Below are positions 57,761-64,000 of a stretch of DNA of 64,000 nt, piece after piece. Location: contig JADJYW010000015.1 in NCBI GenBank assembly GCA_016719605.1, forward strand, positions 1 through 64,000, in the 5' to 3' direction. Within the stretch, counting starts at the first letter, position 1; each line of letters opens with the position of its first letter. The translations under genes were made by a program, and so were the position numbers. The DNA comes from Lewinellaceae bacterium. GTDB lineage: Bacteria; Bacteroidota; Bacteroidia; Chitinophagales; Saprospiraceae. The notes below the pieces were generated by a model. It had not been told where the DNA came from and made no database searches. It was given only the letters and a program-made list of their open reading frames with translations.

Positions 57761-57794
57761 AAGCCCGGCGGCACATTTGCCCCGGGCTTTTTTT
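57761..57794 (+). terminator. Intrinsic terminator of the LamG gene
   Basis: aagcccgg (57761-57768) and ccgggctt (57782-57789) form a stem ending in seven T, starting 7 bp after the stop codon. Confidence 0.9.
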
Positions 57795-57902
57795 CACTAA
57801 ACCGTTTCTATTGTATGAAGCAATTTTAACAGACCAAATCTGTGCCAAAAACCAAAAAAGCCGCCCTGTTCCAAAGATTTTTTTTGATTAGCCGCTTTGT
57901 TG

Positions 57903-58025
57903 AACAAAAAACCCTGTCCCATATTTCTACCGGACAGGGTGTGTAAAAAACAAACACTATGAACAAACACTATTTTTCGAAACGGAAAAGGGCTGGGTAT
58001 CGGGGGAAAAACACGGAAAAACTTG
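57903..58025 (-). ncRNA. Candidate small RNA on the minus strand
   Basis: A minus-strand promoter-like sequence (TTG complement at 58061-58063, 21-bp spacer, TATCTTTG complement at 58032-58039) precedes a ~120-nt stretch without a credible gene. That stretch ends in a perfect hairpin (accctgtcc...ggacagggt at 57911-57940) followed on the minus strand by TTTTTTGTT. A promoter plus terminator around a short non-coding interval suggests a small RNA. A direct repeat (tagtgtttgtt twice) lies inside. Its ends are estimates. Confidence 0.35.
57911..57940 (-). terminator. Intrinsic terminator on the minus strand
   Basis: A 9-bp perfect stem, accctgtcc (57911-57919) and ggacagggt (57932-57940), with a 12-nt loop. 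On the minus strand it is followed by six T (aaaaaa at 57905-57910 on the plus strand). No annotated minus-strand gene ends here. Confidence 0.7.
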
Positions 58026-58116
58026 TGCAAACAAAGATACGCTGCCGTTTTTTTTCACAACAATAAAATTACGGCGCCAGGCAACTCCCATGGAAAAATA
58101 ACCAAAGCCAACCACC

Positions 58117-58431
58117 ATGCAGCAAAACCGTTTTTTTGTACTGGCGGCCCTGCTCGCCGGGGTTTCGTGCGGAACAGACCAATTGCCAGGCCCGGACAAG
58201 ACAAGTCCGGACGGAAAAGCGCTCTTTCGCCGGCATTGCGTCACCTGCCATGGCGCCGACGGCACGCTCGGCCTCAATGGTGCCGGCGACCTGACCAAAT
58301 CGGCCCGCACACAGGCGGAACGCGTAGTCCAGATTACCAAAGGCAAAAACCTGATGCCGGCTTTTGAAGAGGTGCTCACGCCGGAAGAAATCCAGGCTGT
58401 GGCGAACTACACCGAAACATTGAAAAAATGA
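58117..58431 (+). CDS. Small c-type cytochrome lipoprotein
   Basis: 104 residues. Lipoprotein signal VLAALLAGVSCGT. The haem motif CVTCH sits at about residues 41-45 in GKALFRRHCVTCHGADG, and the sixth-ligand Met is probably in KGKNLMPAFEEVLTPEEIQA (about residue 87), as in cytochrome c class I (cbb3-type or c555-like). Electron carrier of the periplasm. Its stop overlaps the next start by 4 bp (ATGA), so translation is probably coupled with the SDR gene. Confidence 0.88.
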   Translation: MQQNRFFVLAALLAGVSCGTDQLPGPDKTSPDGKALFRRHCVTCHGADGTLGLNGAGDLTKSARTQAERVVQITKGKNLMPAFEEVLTPEEIQAVANYTETLKK

Positions 58432-59453
58432 CCAACGACTCGAAGATTTTGCTCACCGGCGCGACCGGGTTCATCGGCTCCTATTTGCTTCGCCTGCTCG
58501 TGCAGAAAGGCTACGCGGTGCGGGCACTTCGACGTCCCGACAGCCCCATGGCCCTCGTGCGCGATGTAGCCGACCAGGTAGAATGGGTAGAGGCCGATGT
58601 GACCGACCTGCCGGCATTGGAAGATGCTTTTGCCGGTGTGACGCATGTTTGCCACTGTGCCGCCATGGTTTCGTTTCACCCCAGAGACGTGCGCCGCATG
58701 ATGCAGATCAACGTGGAGGGCACGGCAAACCTGGCCAATCTGGCGCTCGATTTCGGGGTAAAAAAATTCCTGCACGTCAGCAGCATCGCATCGCTCGGCC
58801 GCCTGAAAGAACGACCCGATCTGGACGAGACATGCAAATGGGTGCCGGGCAAGGGCAACAGCCAGTACGCCATCAGCAAGTACCTGTCCGAACAGGAAGT
58901 ATGGCGGGCGCATGCAGAGGGACTTCCCGTCGCCATCGTGAATCCGTCTGTGGTACTGGGCAGCGGTTTTTGGGATGTGGGTAGCGGGCGGATATTCAAG
59001 CAAGTGCACGATGGCCTCAAATTTTGGGCGATAGGCCGAACGGGGCTGGTGGATGTTCGGGACGTAGCGCAGTTTATGCTCCTGCTACTGGAAAGCGACA
59101 TTGTTGGGGAGCGGTACATCCTGAACGCACAAAATATCCCTTTCCGCGATCTGTTTTTTTCGGTCGCCGATGCACTGGGACGCAAACGGCCTTTCATCAA
59201 AGTGACGCCCTTGCTGGCCGAAGTAGCCTGGCGTGTGGAGTGGCTGAAGGAAAAAATTTTGGGTACAACGCCCGTGGTCACCCGGGAAAGCGCCCGGGCA
59301 ACCGTGTCGAGTTATTCCTATGACAATGCCAAATCGCTCACCGTGCCGGGGTTCTCGTACCGCCCGCTGGAGCAAACCGTGCGGGAAACCGCTGCGCAGT
59401 TTTTGGATGCCGCCCGCGACGGGTTCGGGCCACGGGTGCTGCCTTTCGGCTAA
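58428..59453 (+). CDS. Extended-SDR NAD-dependent epimerase/dehydratase-like protein
   Basis: 341 residues. The Rossmann motif GATGFIGSYLLRLL (residues ~10-23), the conserved HCAAMVSF region, SSIASLGR, and the active-site YAISKYLSE (YxxxK, about residues 146-150) define an extended SDR close to nucleoside-diphosphate-sugar epimerases and dihydroflavonol reductase-like proteins. NVEGTANL and VNPSVVLG support this. The substrate is not evident. Cytoplasmic. It starts within the stop of the cytochrome gene, an unusual partner for an SDR. Confidence 0.88.
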   Translation: MTNDSKILLTGATGFIGSYLLRLLVQKGYAVRALRRPDSPMALVRDVADQVEWVEADVTDLPALEDAFAGVTHVCHCAAMVSFHPRDVRRMMQINVEGTANLANLALDFGVKKFLHVSSIASLGRLKERPDLDETCKWVPGKGNSQYAISKYLSEQEVWRAHAEGLPVAIVNPSVVLGSGFWDVGSGRIFKQVHDGLKFWAIGRTGLVDVRDVAQFMLLLLESDIVGERYILNAQNIPFRDLFFSVADALGRKRPFIKVTPLLAEVAWRVEWLKEKILGTTPVVTRESARATVSSYSYDNAKSLTVPGFSYRPLEQTVRETAAQFLDAARDGFGPRVLPFG

Positions 59454-59524
59454 CCCCTGAAAAAACCTTCGTTTTCTTCACGGGGCATACCGTACCTTTG
59501 ATTCCGTTTTAATCCGCCTTCGGT

Positions 59525-60478
59525 ATGCAAGACTATTTGATTCAATTCGCTCTCCTGCGCGAACGCGCCTTCCGTGAGCCGGACAACCAGGCATTGTTTC
59601 GCAACCTGCTGTTCTGCTCCGAGGTCTCCGGCAACCACCTGGAATGCCGTGAGTTTTACACCGCCGTCATAGACCGCCATCCGTACTGCAGTTATGCCTG
59701 GTACAATCTGGGCTGGGCATTCGTTTCTTTGGACGAACCCGGGGAGGCGCTTGAGGCATTTGAATACGCCTACATCACGCAACCCTATTTTGAAGAGGCA
59801 TACAAAGCCTGCGCCGAGCTGGCCGCTCAACAGGGTTTCCACCGGCGGGCCTTGCAATGCTACACCGAGATGAACGACCACGCCGAGGCCGACAGCCAGG
59901 TGCTGGCTCGCATGGGCGCATGTTACCTCCGCCTCGGTGATGTACGAACGGCAAAAAAAATGTGCCGGCTGGCACTGAAACTCGACCCCTACCACGCGGA
60001 AGCATGCTACCACCTGGGCGCATGTTATCTGGCTGAAAAAGACTACCGCCAGGCCGTGCGCTGGCTGCAGGAAGCCGTGTGCAACGACGGTCACCAGGAC
60101 GCCTTTCACAGCCTGCTCGCCGCTGCATACAACTGCTTTGGGCAAGCCCAAAAAGCACTGCAACACTTGTGGAAAGCGGTGGAAATTGCCCCGGAAACAC
60201 CCGCTGTCTGGCTCCAACTCGCCGAGCACCTGCTTTTTTCAGGGAACCTCCGGGACGCGGGCGAAGCCCTCGAGCAGGCGCTGGAAAACGCGCACAGCAC
60301 CGATTTGCTGTACTGCGCAGCAGCCTGCCAGTTTTTATCCGGCCAACGGGAACAGGCCGTGGATACCCTGCGTCAGGCTCTGCTTGCCGATGCCAACCGA
60401 CATTCGGATTTTTTCCGATGGGCGCCTGCGCTGCGCAGCGATGCCGAAGTGCAGGGACTGCTGCGTATTTACACATAA
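59525..60478 (+). CDS. Tetratricopeptide-repeat protein
   Basis: 317 residues of tandem TPR units with no signal peptide: YAWYNLGWAFVSLDEPGEAL, AYKACAELAAQQGFHRRALQ, MGACYLRLGDVRTAKKMCRL, CYHLGACYLAEKDYRQAVRW, VWLQLAEHLLFSGNLRDAGE and similar. At least seven units cover most of the chain, so it is a protein-interaction scaffold in the cytoplasm. TACCTTTG at 59493-59500 is the likely -7 box. It precedes rplU by about 90 bp, but rplU has its own promoter. Partner unknown. Confidence 0.85.
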   Translation: MQDYLIQFALLRERAFREPDNQALFRNLLFCSEVSGNHLECREFYTAVIDRHPYCSYAWYNLGWAFVSLDEPGEALEAFEYAYITQPYFEEAYKACAELAAQQGFHRRALQCYTEMNDHAEADSQVLARMGACYLRLGDVRTAKKMCRLALKLDPYHAEACYHLGACYLAEKDYRQAVRWLQEAVCNDGHQDAFHSLLAAAYNCFGQAQKALQHLWKAVEIAPETPAVWLQLAEHLLFSGNLRDAGEALEQALENAHSTDLLYCAAACQFLSGQREQAVDTLRQALLADANRHSDFFRWAPALRSDAEVQGLLRIYT

Positions 60479-60485
60479 ATTCGGG

Positions 60486-60517
60486 TTTGGTTTTTCGGGC
60501 GCCGCAATGTACCTTTG
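60486..60517 (+). promoter_or_regulatory. Promoter of rplU-rpmA
   Basis: TTTG at 60486-60489, a 20-bp spacer and TACCTTTG at 60510-60517 match the Bacteroidota consensus exactly. The rplU start codon follows 54 bp later. Confidence 0.8.
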
Positions 60518-60571
60518 CCGGCCTTTCTGAAAGGCATTCATCATTTTTATCAAAAAAATCTGATTTTCAAC

Positions 60572-60883
60572 ATGTTCGCAATCGTTTCCATTGCCGGTCA
60601 ACAATTCAAAGTTGAGGAAGGTCAACAGATCTTCGTCCACCGGCTGGCAGCTCAGGAGGGAGACAAAGTCTCCTTCGACACCGTGCATCTCATAGATCGC
60701 GGCGGTGAGGTATCCATCGGTACCCCCAATTTGGCCGGCGCCAAAATCACAGCCAGCGTGCTCAGCCACGTCAAAGGCGACAAGGTGATCGTCTTTCACA
60801 AAAAACGTCGCAAGGGCTACCGCAAAAAAAATGGCCACCGCCAAGCGTTCACCAAAATCAAAATCGAAGGTATCGCCGGGTAA
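60572..60883 (+). CDS. rplU: 50S ribosomal protein bL21
   Basis: 103 residues from ATG 60572 (MFAIVSIAGQQFKVEEGQQI). Canonical L21 features: GQQFKVEEG, DKVSFDTVHLIDRGGEV, IGTPNLAGAKITASVLSHVKGDKVIVFHKKRRKGYRKKNGHRQ and a C-terminal TKIKIEGI (quoted in pieces; the K/R-rich RRKGYRKKNGHRQ contacts rRNA). Length is standard. It sits 102 bp before rpmA, the conserved rplU-rpmA pair, under the promoter at 60486. Confidence 0.97.
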   Translation: MFAIVSIAGQQFKVEEGQQIFVHRLAAQEGDKVSFDTVHLIDRGGEVSIGTPNLAGAKITASVLSHVKGDKVIVFHKKRRKGYRKKNGHRQAFTKIKIEGIAG

Positions 60884-60985
60884 GTAAACTCCCGAAATGG
60901 CATGCGCACCAATAAGGCTTTCTTTGGGTGCAGCAGCCCGACTTCGTTCACTCATCATTCAAAACTCAAAACTCAAACCTGAGTT

Positions 60986-61789
60986 ATGGCACACAAAAAA
61001 GGTGTAGGTTCAACCGATAACGGCCGGGATAGTAAAAGCAAACGACTCGGCGTAAAACTCTACGGCGGCCAAAAGGCATACGCCGGTAACATCATCGTTC
61101 GCCAGCGGGGTACCCGATACCACCCGGGCGAAAACGTTTACATGGGACGCGACCATACCCTCCACGCTTATGTGGACGGTATCGTTGAATTCAAGCGGAC
61201 TTTCAACGACCGCAACGTCGTACATATCATTCCCTTTGCCGACGTAGTTGAAACGGTGGCCGCCCCGGTGGCTCCGGTCAAGCCGACAGCCAAAAAATCG
61301 GCTGCTCCTGCCCCGGAAAAGCCCGCAGCCAAACCGGCAGTGGAAGAAACAATTGTCGCAGCGCCTGAGGTCGTAGTGGATGAGCCGGTCGTTGCAGTAG
61401 CCGAAGAAGCTCCCGTAGAAGTTTCGGCAGTAGCCGAAATGGCATCTGAAGCGGTCAGCGAGCCGGAAGAAGAAGCACCGGTTGTGGCTGAAGAGAAGAA
61501 AAAAGCACCGGCTAAAAAAGAGCCAAAACTCAACGATCTGAAAATCATCGAAGGCGTTGGTCCGAAAATCGAGCAGCTGCTGAAAGAAGGCGGCATTGAT
61601 ACCTGGGAAGACCTGGCCAATGCGCCGGTAGATCGCCTGAAGGAAATCCTCGAAGCGGCCGGTGCGCGTTACCAGATTCACGACCCGAGCACCTGGCCCG
61701 CACAGGCGAGGTTTGCCGCCGCCGGCCAGTGGGAAGACCTGAAGGACTATCAGGACATGCTCATCGGCGGGCGCGATGTGACGGAATGA
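60986..61789 (+). CDS. rpmA: 50S ribosomal protein bL27 with C-terminal helix-hairpin-helix extension
   Basis: 267 residues, about three times the normal L27 length. Residues 1-85 are canonical L27 (MAHKKGVGSTDNGRDSKSKR, GVKLYGGQ, NIIVRQRGTRYHPGENV, GRDHTLHAYVDGIVEFKR). A low-complexity Ala/Pro/Glu/Val linker follows (~90-180), then a lysine stretch and a helix-hairpin-helix-type domain at ~185-265 (LNDLKIIEGVGPKIEQLLKE, GIDTWEDLANAPVDRLKEIL, GARYQIHDPSTWPAQARFAA). Similar domains bind nucleic acids. The frame is continuous and the terminator at 61801 directly follows, so the fusion is real in this sequence. Function of the tail unknown. Confidence 0.92.
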   Translation: MAHKKGVGSTDNGRDSKSKRLGVKLYGGQKAYAGNIIVRQRGTRYHPGENVYMGRDHTLHAYVDGIVEFKRTFNDRNVVHIIPFADVVETVAAPVAPVKPTAKKSAAPAPEKPAAKPAVEETIVAAPEVVVDEPVVAVAEEAPVEVSAVAEMASEAVSEPEEEAPVVAEEKKKAPAKKEPKLNDLKIIEGVGPKIEQLLKEGGIDTWEDLANAPVDRLKEILEAAGARYQIHDPSTWPAQARFAAAGQWEDLKDYQDMLIGGRDVTE

Positions 61790-61800
61790 TAAAAAATTAA

Positions 61801-61837
61801 GGGCGTCCGGTTTTGCCGGTACGCCCTTTTGTTTTAT
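61801..61837 (+). terminator. Intrinsic terminator of rplU-rpmA
   Basis: gggcgtccgg (61801-61810) pairs with ccggtacgccc (61816-61826) with one bulge, followed by TTTTGTTTTATT. Confidence 0.85.
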
Positions 61838-61902
61838 TCTTGCCGCATCATTGATTCGACTTAAGAAGTTTTTGTTTTCATAGCTTAATTTTTTAGTTGT
61901 TG

Positions 61903-61930
61903 CCCCGGCTGTAATGAGTCGGGGTTTTTT
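61903..61930 (+). promoter_or_regulatory. Terminator-like hairpin just before crcB
   Basis: ccccggct (61903-61910) pairs with agtcgggg (61917-61924), one G-U pair, followed by six T (61925-61930). It ends 6 bp before the crcB start codon, so it would block crcB if formed: an attenuator layout. The leader does not contain the fluoride riboswitch core that I could recognise. Confidence 0.55.
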
Positions 61931-61936
61931 ATTGCC

Positions 61937-62302
61937 ATGTTTCAAACCCTTGCACTCGTATTTCTCGGCGGCGGCGGCGGCAGCGTCTGTCGCTACGCGG
62001 TTTGGCTGGCCTTGCGCCCCTGGACGGACAAGTTTCCGTGGGCTACTTTCGCGGCCAACGCCTTGGCTTGTCTGCTGCTCGGCGCGCTGCTTGGCCGGCA
62101 AGCACAGGGCCTGCTGTCCGATCAGCACCGACTATTGCTGGTCACGGGCTTTTGCGGCGGGTTCAGCACCTACTCTACTTTCACCTCCGAAACCTGGGGG
62201 CTTTGGCAAAGCGGCAACATGAGCGCCGTGCTGGCCAACGTGTTTCTCCAGTTAGCCGTGTGCATGGTGTGCCTGTTGGCGGGGTTGCGGCTTACTGCTT
62301 GA
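61937..62302 (+). CDS. crcB: Fluoride exporter CrcB/FluC
   Basis: 121 residues with four hydrophobic segments, the normal size for a Fluc subunit. The signature GGGGSVCRYAVWLAL lies at the N-terminus and the conserved GFCGGFSTYSTFTSETW in the centre (about residues 71-87), containing the Phe/Ser/Thr residues of the fluoride pore. Such proteins form dual-topology dimers that release cytoplasmic fluoride. Its 3' end overlaps the convergent redoxin gene by 11 bp. A terminator-like hairpin immediately upstream may control expression. Confidence 0.93.
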   Translation: MFQTLALVFLGGGGGSVCRYAVWLALRPWTDKFPWATFAANALACLLLGALLGRQAQGLLSDQHRLLLVTGFCGGFSTYSTFTSETWGLWQSGNMSAVLANVFLQLAVCMVCLLAGLRLTA

Positions 62303-62936
62303 CCGCTTCCTTTGGCTTGACGGCATCGGATTTACGCCACTTGATGGTGCAGCCGATGGCCTTGGTCTCCGTTGTGGCAATATCCTTGCCGGCACGCAGC
62401 GCATCAATAGCGTTTTCCAGGTACTTTTCTTTTACAGCGCCGGCATCTTCATGGTTGTCATCCATCGCGCCGATGTAGCGCACCTTGCGGTTTTTGTCGA
62501 GGAGATAAATATGCGGGGTGCGCGTGGCGCCGTATGCCTTGGCGATTTCCTGCGTCTCGTCGTAGAGATAGACGAAGGGGAATTTCTTTTCCTTGGCACG
62601 CTTTTTCATATTGTCGAAACTGTCTGCGGGCTGCACATCCTTGTCGTTCGGATTGATGGCCACTACGGGGTAGCCCAGTTTTGCGTACTTTTTGTGCAGG
62701 GCGATGATGCGGTCTTCGTAAGCAATCGCATACGGGCAATGATTGCAGGTGAAGATAACGATGTAGCCCTCGGCTTTTTTGATGCCTGCGAGGGAGACAT
62801 TTTTCCCTTTTACATTTTTCAGGTTGAAGTCGCGGGCGATGTCGCCGACATGGTAGCCGTTGTGTACCGGCGCGGTGGTGAACGACCAAGCCACTACTGC
62901 GGCCACAATGGTCAAGAGAGCGAGTGCTTTTTTCAT
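62292..62936 (-). CDS. Thioredoxin-fold (AhpC/TSA-like) exported protein
   Basis: 214 residues with signal peptide MKKALALLTIVAAVVAWSFT. The redoxin domain reads GDIARDFNLKNVKGKNVSLA, then FTCNHCPYAIAYEDRIIALH: the CNHC pair is the CxxC active site. PVVAINPNDKD, FPFVYLYDETQEIAKAYGA, TRTPHIYLLDKNRKVRYIGA (cis-Pro in TPH) and DDNHEDAG follow. This is a common Bacteroidota redoxin (peroxiredoxin-like, TlpA-related). Likely periplasmic disulfide chemistry. It may be co-transcribed with the upstream TlpA-like gene (gap 32 bp). Confidence 0.88.
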   Translation of the reverse strand: MKKALALLTIVAAVVAWSFTTAPVHNGYHVGDIARDFNLKNVKGKNVSLAGIKKAEGYIVIFTCNHCPYAIAYEDRIIALHKKYAKLGYPVVAINPNDKDVQPADSFDNMKKRAKEKKFPFVYLYDETQEIAKAYGATRTPHIYLLDKNRKVRYIGAMDDNHEDAGAVKEKYLENAIDALRAGKDIATTETKAIGCTIKWRKSDAVKPKEAVKQ

Positions 62937-62968
62937 GTGTTGTGCTGTTTGTGTGTGATGAAATAATT

Positions 62969-63454
62969 TTAATTTTTTAAAGCCGCCTGCACGGCCTCCT
63001 CCAGTTCCTCGAAGTGGAGTTGTTTCTCAAAAAAACGCTCGAAACTGCGGTTTTTGCGCACAATGAGTGTGGCCGGAATAGCGCCCGACCATTCCGTGCT
63101 CACGAGATCAATCCAGTTGTTGGGCGTGGTTTCGTCCATGAACACCACGCGACTTTCCAATTTGTGGCGCTCCAGAAAGGGCTTGACCCGCTTGTCCACA
63201 TCGCGGCGGAAGTCGGTGCTGATGAGTATGACCTGCACGCCTTTTTCGGCGTACTCGCGGTTTATTTTTTCAAAATCCGGCAACTCGGCCACGCAGGGTG
63301 CGCACCAGGTAGCCCAGAAATTGAGCACATAAACTGTATCGGAATCGCTGTTTTTCCAGGCGGTTACCTGATCGGACTTGATGTAGGGGATGTCCTGAGC
63401 GGCCAATGGCAGGCCCAAAACCAGCAAAAAAGTGGAGAGTAGCGCTATTTTCAT
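62969..63454 (-). CDS. TlpA/ResA-like thiol-disulfide oxidoreductase
   Basis: 161 residues from ATG 63454, chosen for its signal peptide MKIALLSTFLLVLGLPLAAQ. The thioredoxin-like active site is FWATWCAPCVAELPDFEKIN (WCAPC), with VQVILISTDFRRDVDKRVKP and the cis-Pro region GAIPATLIVRKN. It probably reduces or isomerises disulfides, for example in cytochrome c maturation, in the periplasm. It precedes the redoxin gene at 62936 with a 32-bp gap. Confidence 0.9.
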   Translation of the reverse strand: MKIALLSTFLLVLGLPLAAQDIPYIKSDQVTAWKNSDSDTVYVLNFWATWCAPCVAELPDFEKINREYAEKGVQVILISTDFRRDVDKRVKPFLERHKLESRVVFMDETTPNNWIDLVSTEWSGAIPATLIVRKNRSFERFFEKQLHFEELEEAVQAALKN

Positions 63455-63629
63455 AATTGCCGCTAATAACGCCCCTTGAGCGAAAGTGTTGGCCGGGAAT
63501 AGACGGAAAGTTGACAACTGGCGGTGTTTGGCAGGTTTTTGCAAACCACACGCGGGTGTTTACAACATCTATTCGCACTGCACCGAGGCATCATCTGCTC
63601 CTGCCACGCAAATGATACCTCGGCGCGCT

Positions 63630-64000
63630 TTATTTGCTCCGCATGCGCACGATCGGGCAAATCATCTCCTCCAAACTAATCCCCCCGTGCTGGAAAGTGT
63701 TTTTGTAATAATTGTGGAAGTGGTTGTAGTTGTTGGGGTAGAGGAAGAAATAATCCTCTTTGGCGAAGATAAACGTGCTGCTGATATTGGGGCGCGGCAG
63801 GCCGGCCTGTTTGGGCTCTTTCACCGCCAGCACGTCCTTGGGGTCGTACTGGAGGTTTCGGCCCACTTTGTAGCGCAGGTTGGAGGTGGTTTCGCGGTCG
63901 CCGACGACACGGGAGGGCGATTGTACCCGAATAGTACCGTGATCGGTGGTTACAAACAGTTGTACTTCGCGGCCTTCGAGGCGCTGGAGGGCGGTCCACA
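63630..64000 (-). CDS. porX: PorX C-terminal part (PglZ domain), T9SS response regulator, partial
   Basis: The minus-strand frame is open to base 64000 and ends at TAA 63630, so only the last ~122 residues are present. The sequence QLFVTTDHGTIRV, PSRVVGDRETTSNLRYKVGR, AGLPRPNISSTFIFAKEDYF and YPNNYNHFHNYYKNTFQHGG ending ISLEEMICPIVRM matches the PglZ/alkaline-phosphatase-like domain of PorX. PorX is a response regulator needed for T9SS function in characterised Bacteroidota. The receiver domain would lie to the right of the window. Confidence 0.9.
   Translation of the reverse strand, partial: WTALQRLEGREVQLFVTTDHGTIRVQSPSRVVGDRETTSNLRYKVGRNLQYDPKDVLAVKEPKQAGLPRPNISSTFIFAKEDYFFLYPNNYNHFHNYYKNTFQHGGISLEEMICPIVRMRSK

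Noticed and set aside
61838..61930. Fluoride riboswitch before crcB
   Set aside because: The conserved core of the fluoride aptamer could not be found by eye; only a terminator-like hairpin is supported.

Overview
The window comes from a Bacteroidota genome, most likely a member of the Saprospiria (Saprospiraceae-like). The evidence is the very high content of type IX secretion (T9SS) cargo with C-terminal sorting domains, SprB/HYR/MopE/dockerin-like surface modules, lipoproteins, a PorX C-terminus at the right edge, promoters with the Bacteroidota TAnnTTTG -7 box, and a GC content that looks to be in the mid-fifties. No phage, plasmid, CRISPR or rRNA locus was seen. One tRNA (Asn, GTT) is present.

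Layout. 1-18.5 kb is a surface-protein block: a partial T9SS protein (1-3267), a 2050-residue multi-repeat adhesin (4138-10290), a GloVer tandem-repeat protein (10590-13302, minus) and a 1656-residue HYR/dockerin T9SS protein (13553-18522, minus). 19-23.4 kb (minus) is an AT-rich-flanked locus of unknown function: a 139-aa protein with an LGSPSxNC motif, two paralogous ~500-aa proteins and a 32-codon ORF. 24-38.8 kb mixes envelope and metabolic genes: DUF6029 porin plus Omp28 lipoprotein, acyl-CoA dehydrogenase, M1 peptidase plus membrane protein, paraslipin plus NfeD, UDP-glucose dehydrogenase plus DUF5777 barrel, LOG-like hydrolase and a GH53 galactanase lipoprotein. 39-46.7 kb holds pckA, two more T9SS proteins and uvrA. 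46.9-55.1 kb holds a small cytochrome/OB-fold/YceI cluster, a BatC-like TPR protein, a TonB-dependent receptor, a trypsin-like S1C protease and an amidohydrolase. 55.2-64 kb holds tRNA-Asn, a PfkB kinase, a type-B T9SS LamG protein, cytochrome c plus SDR, a TPR protein, rplU, an unusual rpmA with a helix-hairpin-helix tail, crcB, two thioredoxin-fold proteins and the end of porX.

Two patterns run across the window. First, eight genes are interrupted by frame breaks. Seven of the nine breaks are repaired by restoring one base, mostly in a short homopolymer, and one of the affected genes is uvrA. This looks more like base-level assembly error than gene decay, so the affected genes are annotated here as single loci. 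Second, at least three families of short palindromic elements (about 145-250 bp) occur in intergenic DNA: family A with three copies, B with two diverged copies, C with two near-identical nested copies. There is also a nested palindrome island with a run of 20 G, an inverted microsatellite, and an in-frame palindromic insertion inside uvrA.

Functionally, most of the coding capacity serves the cell surface: T9SS cargo, beta-barrels and lipoproteins. PorX, a regulator of T9SS in characterised Bacteroidota, lies at the right edge. Housekeeping genes are scattered singly or in pairs.
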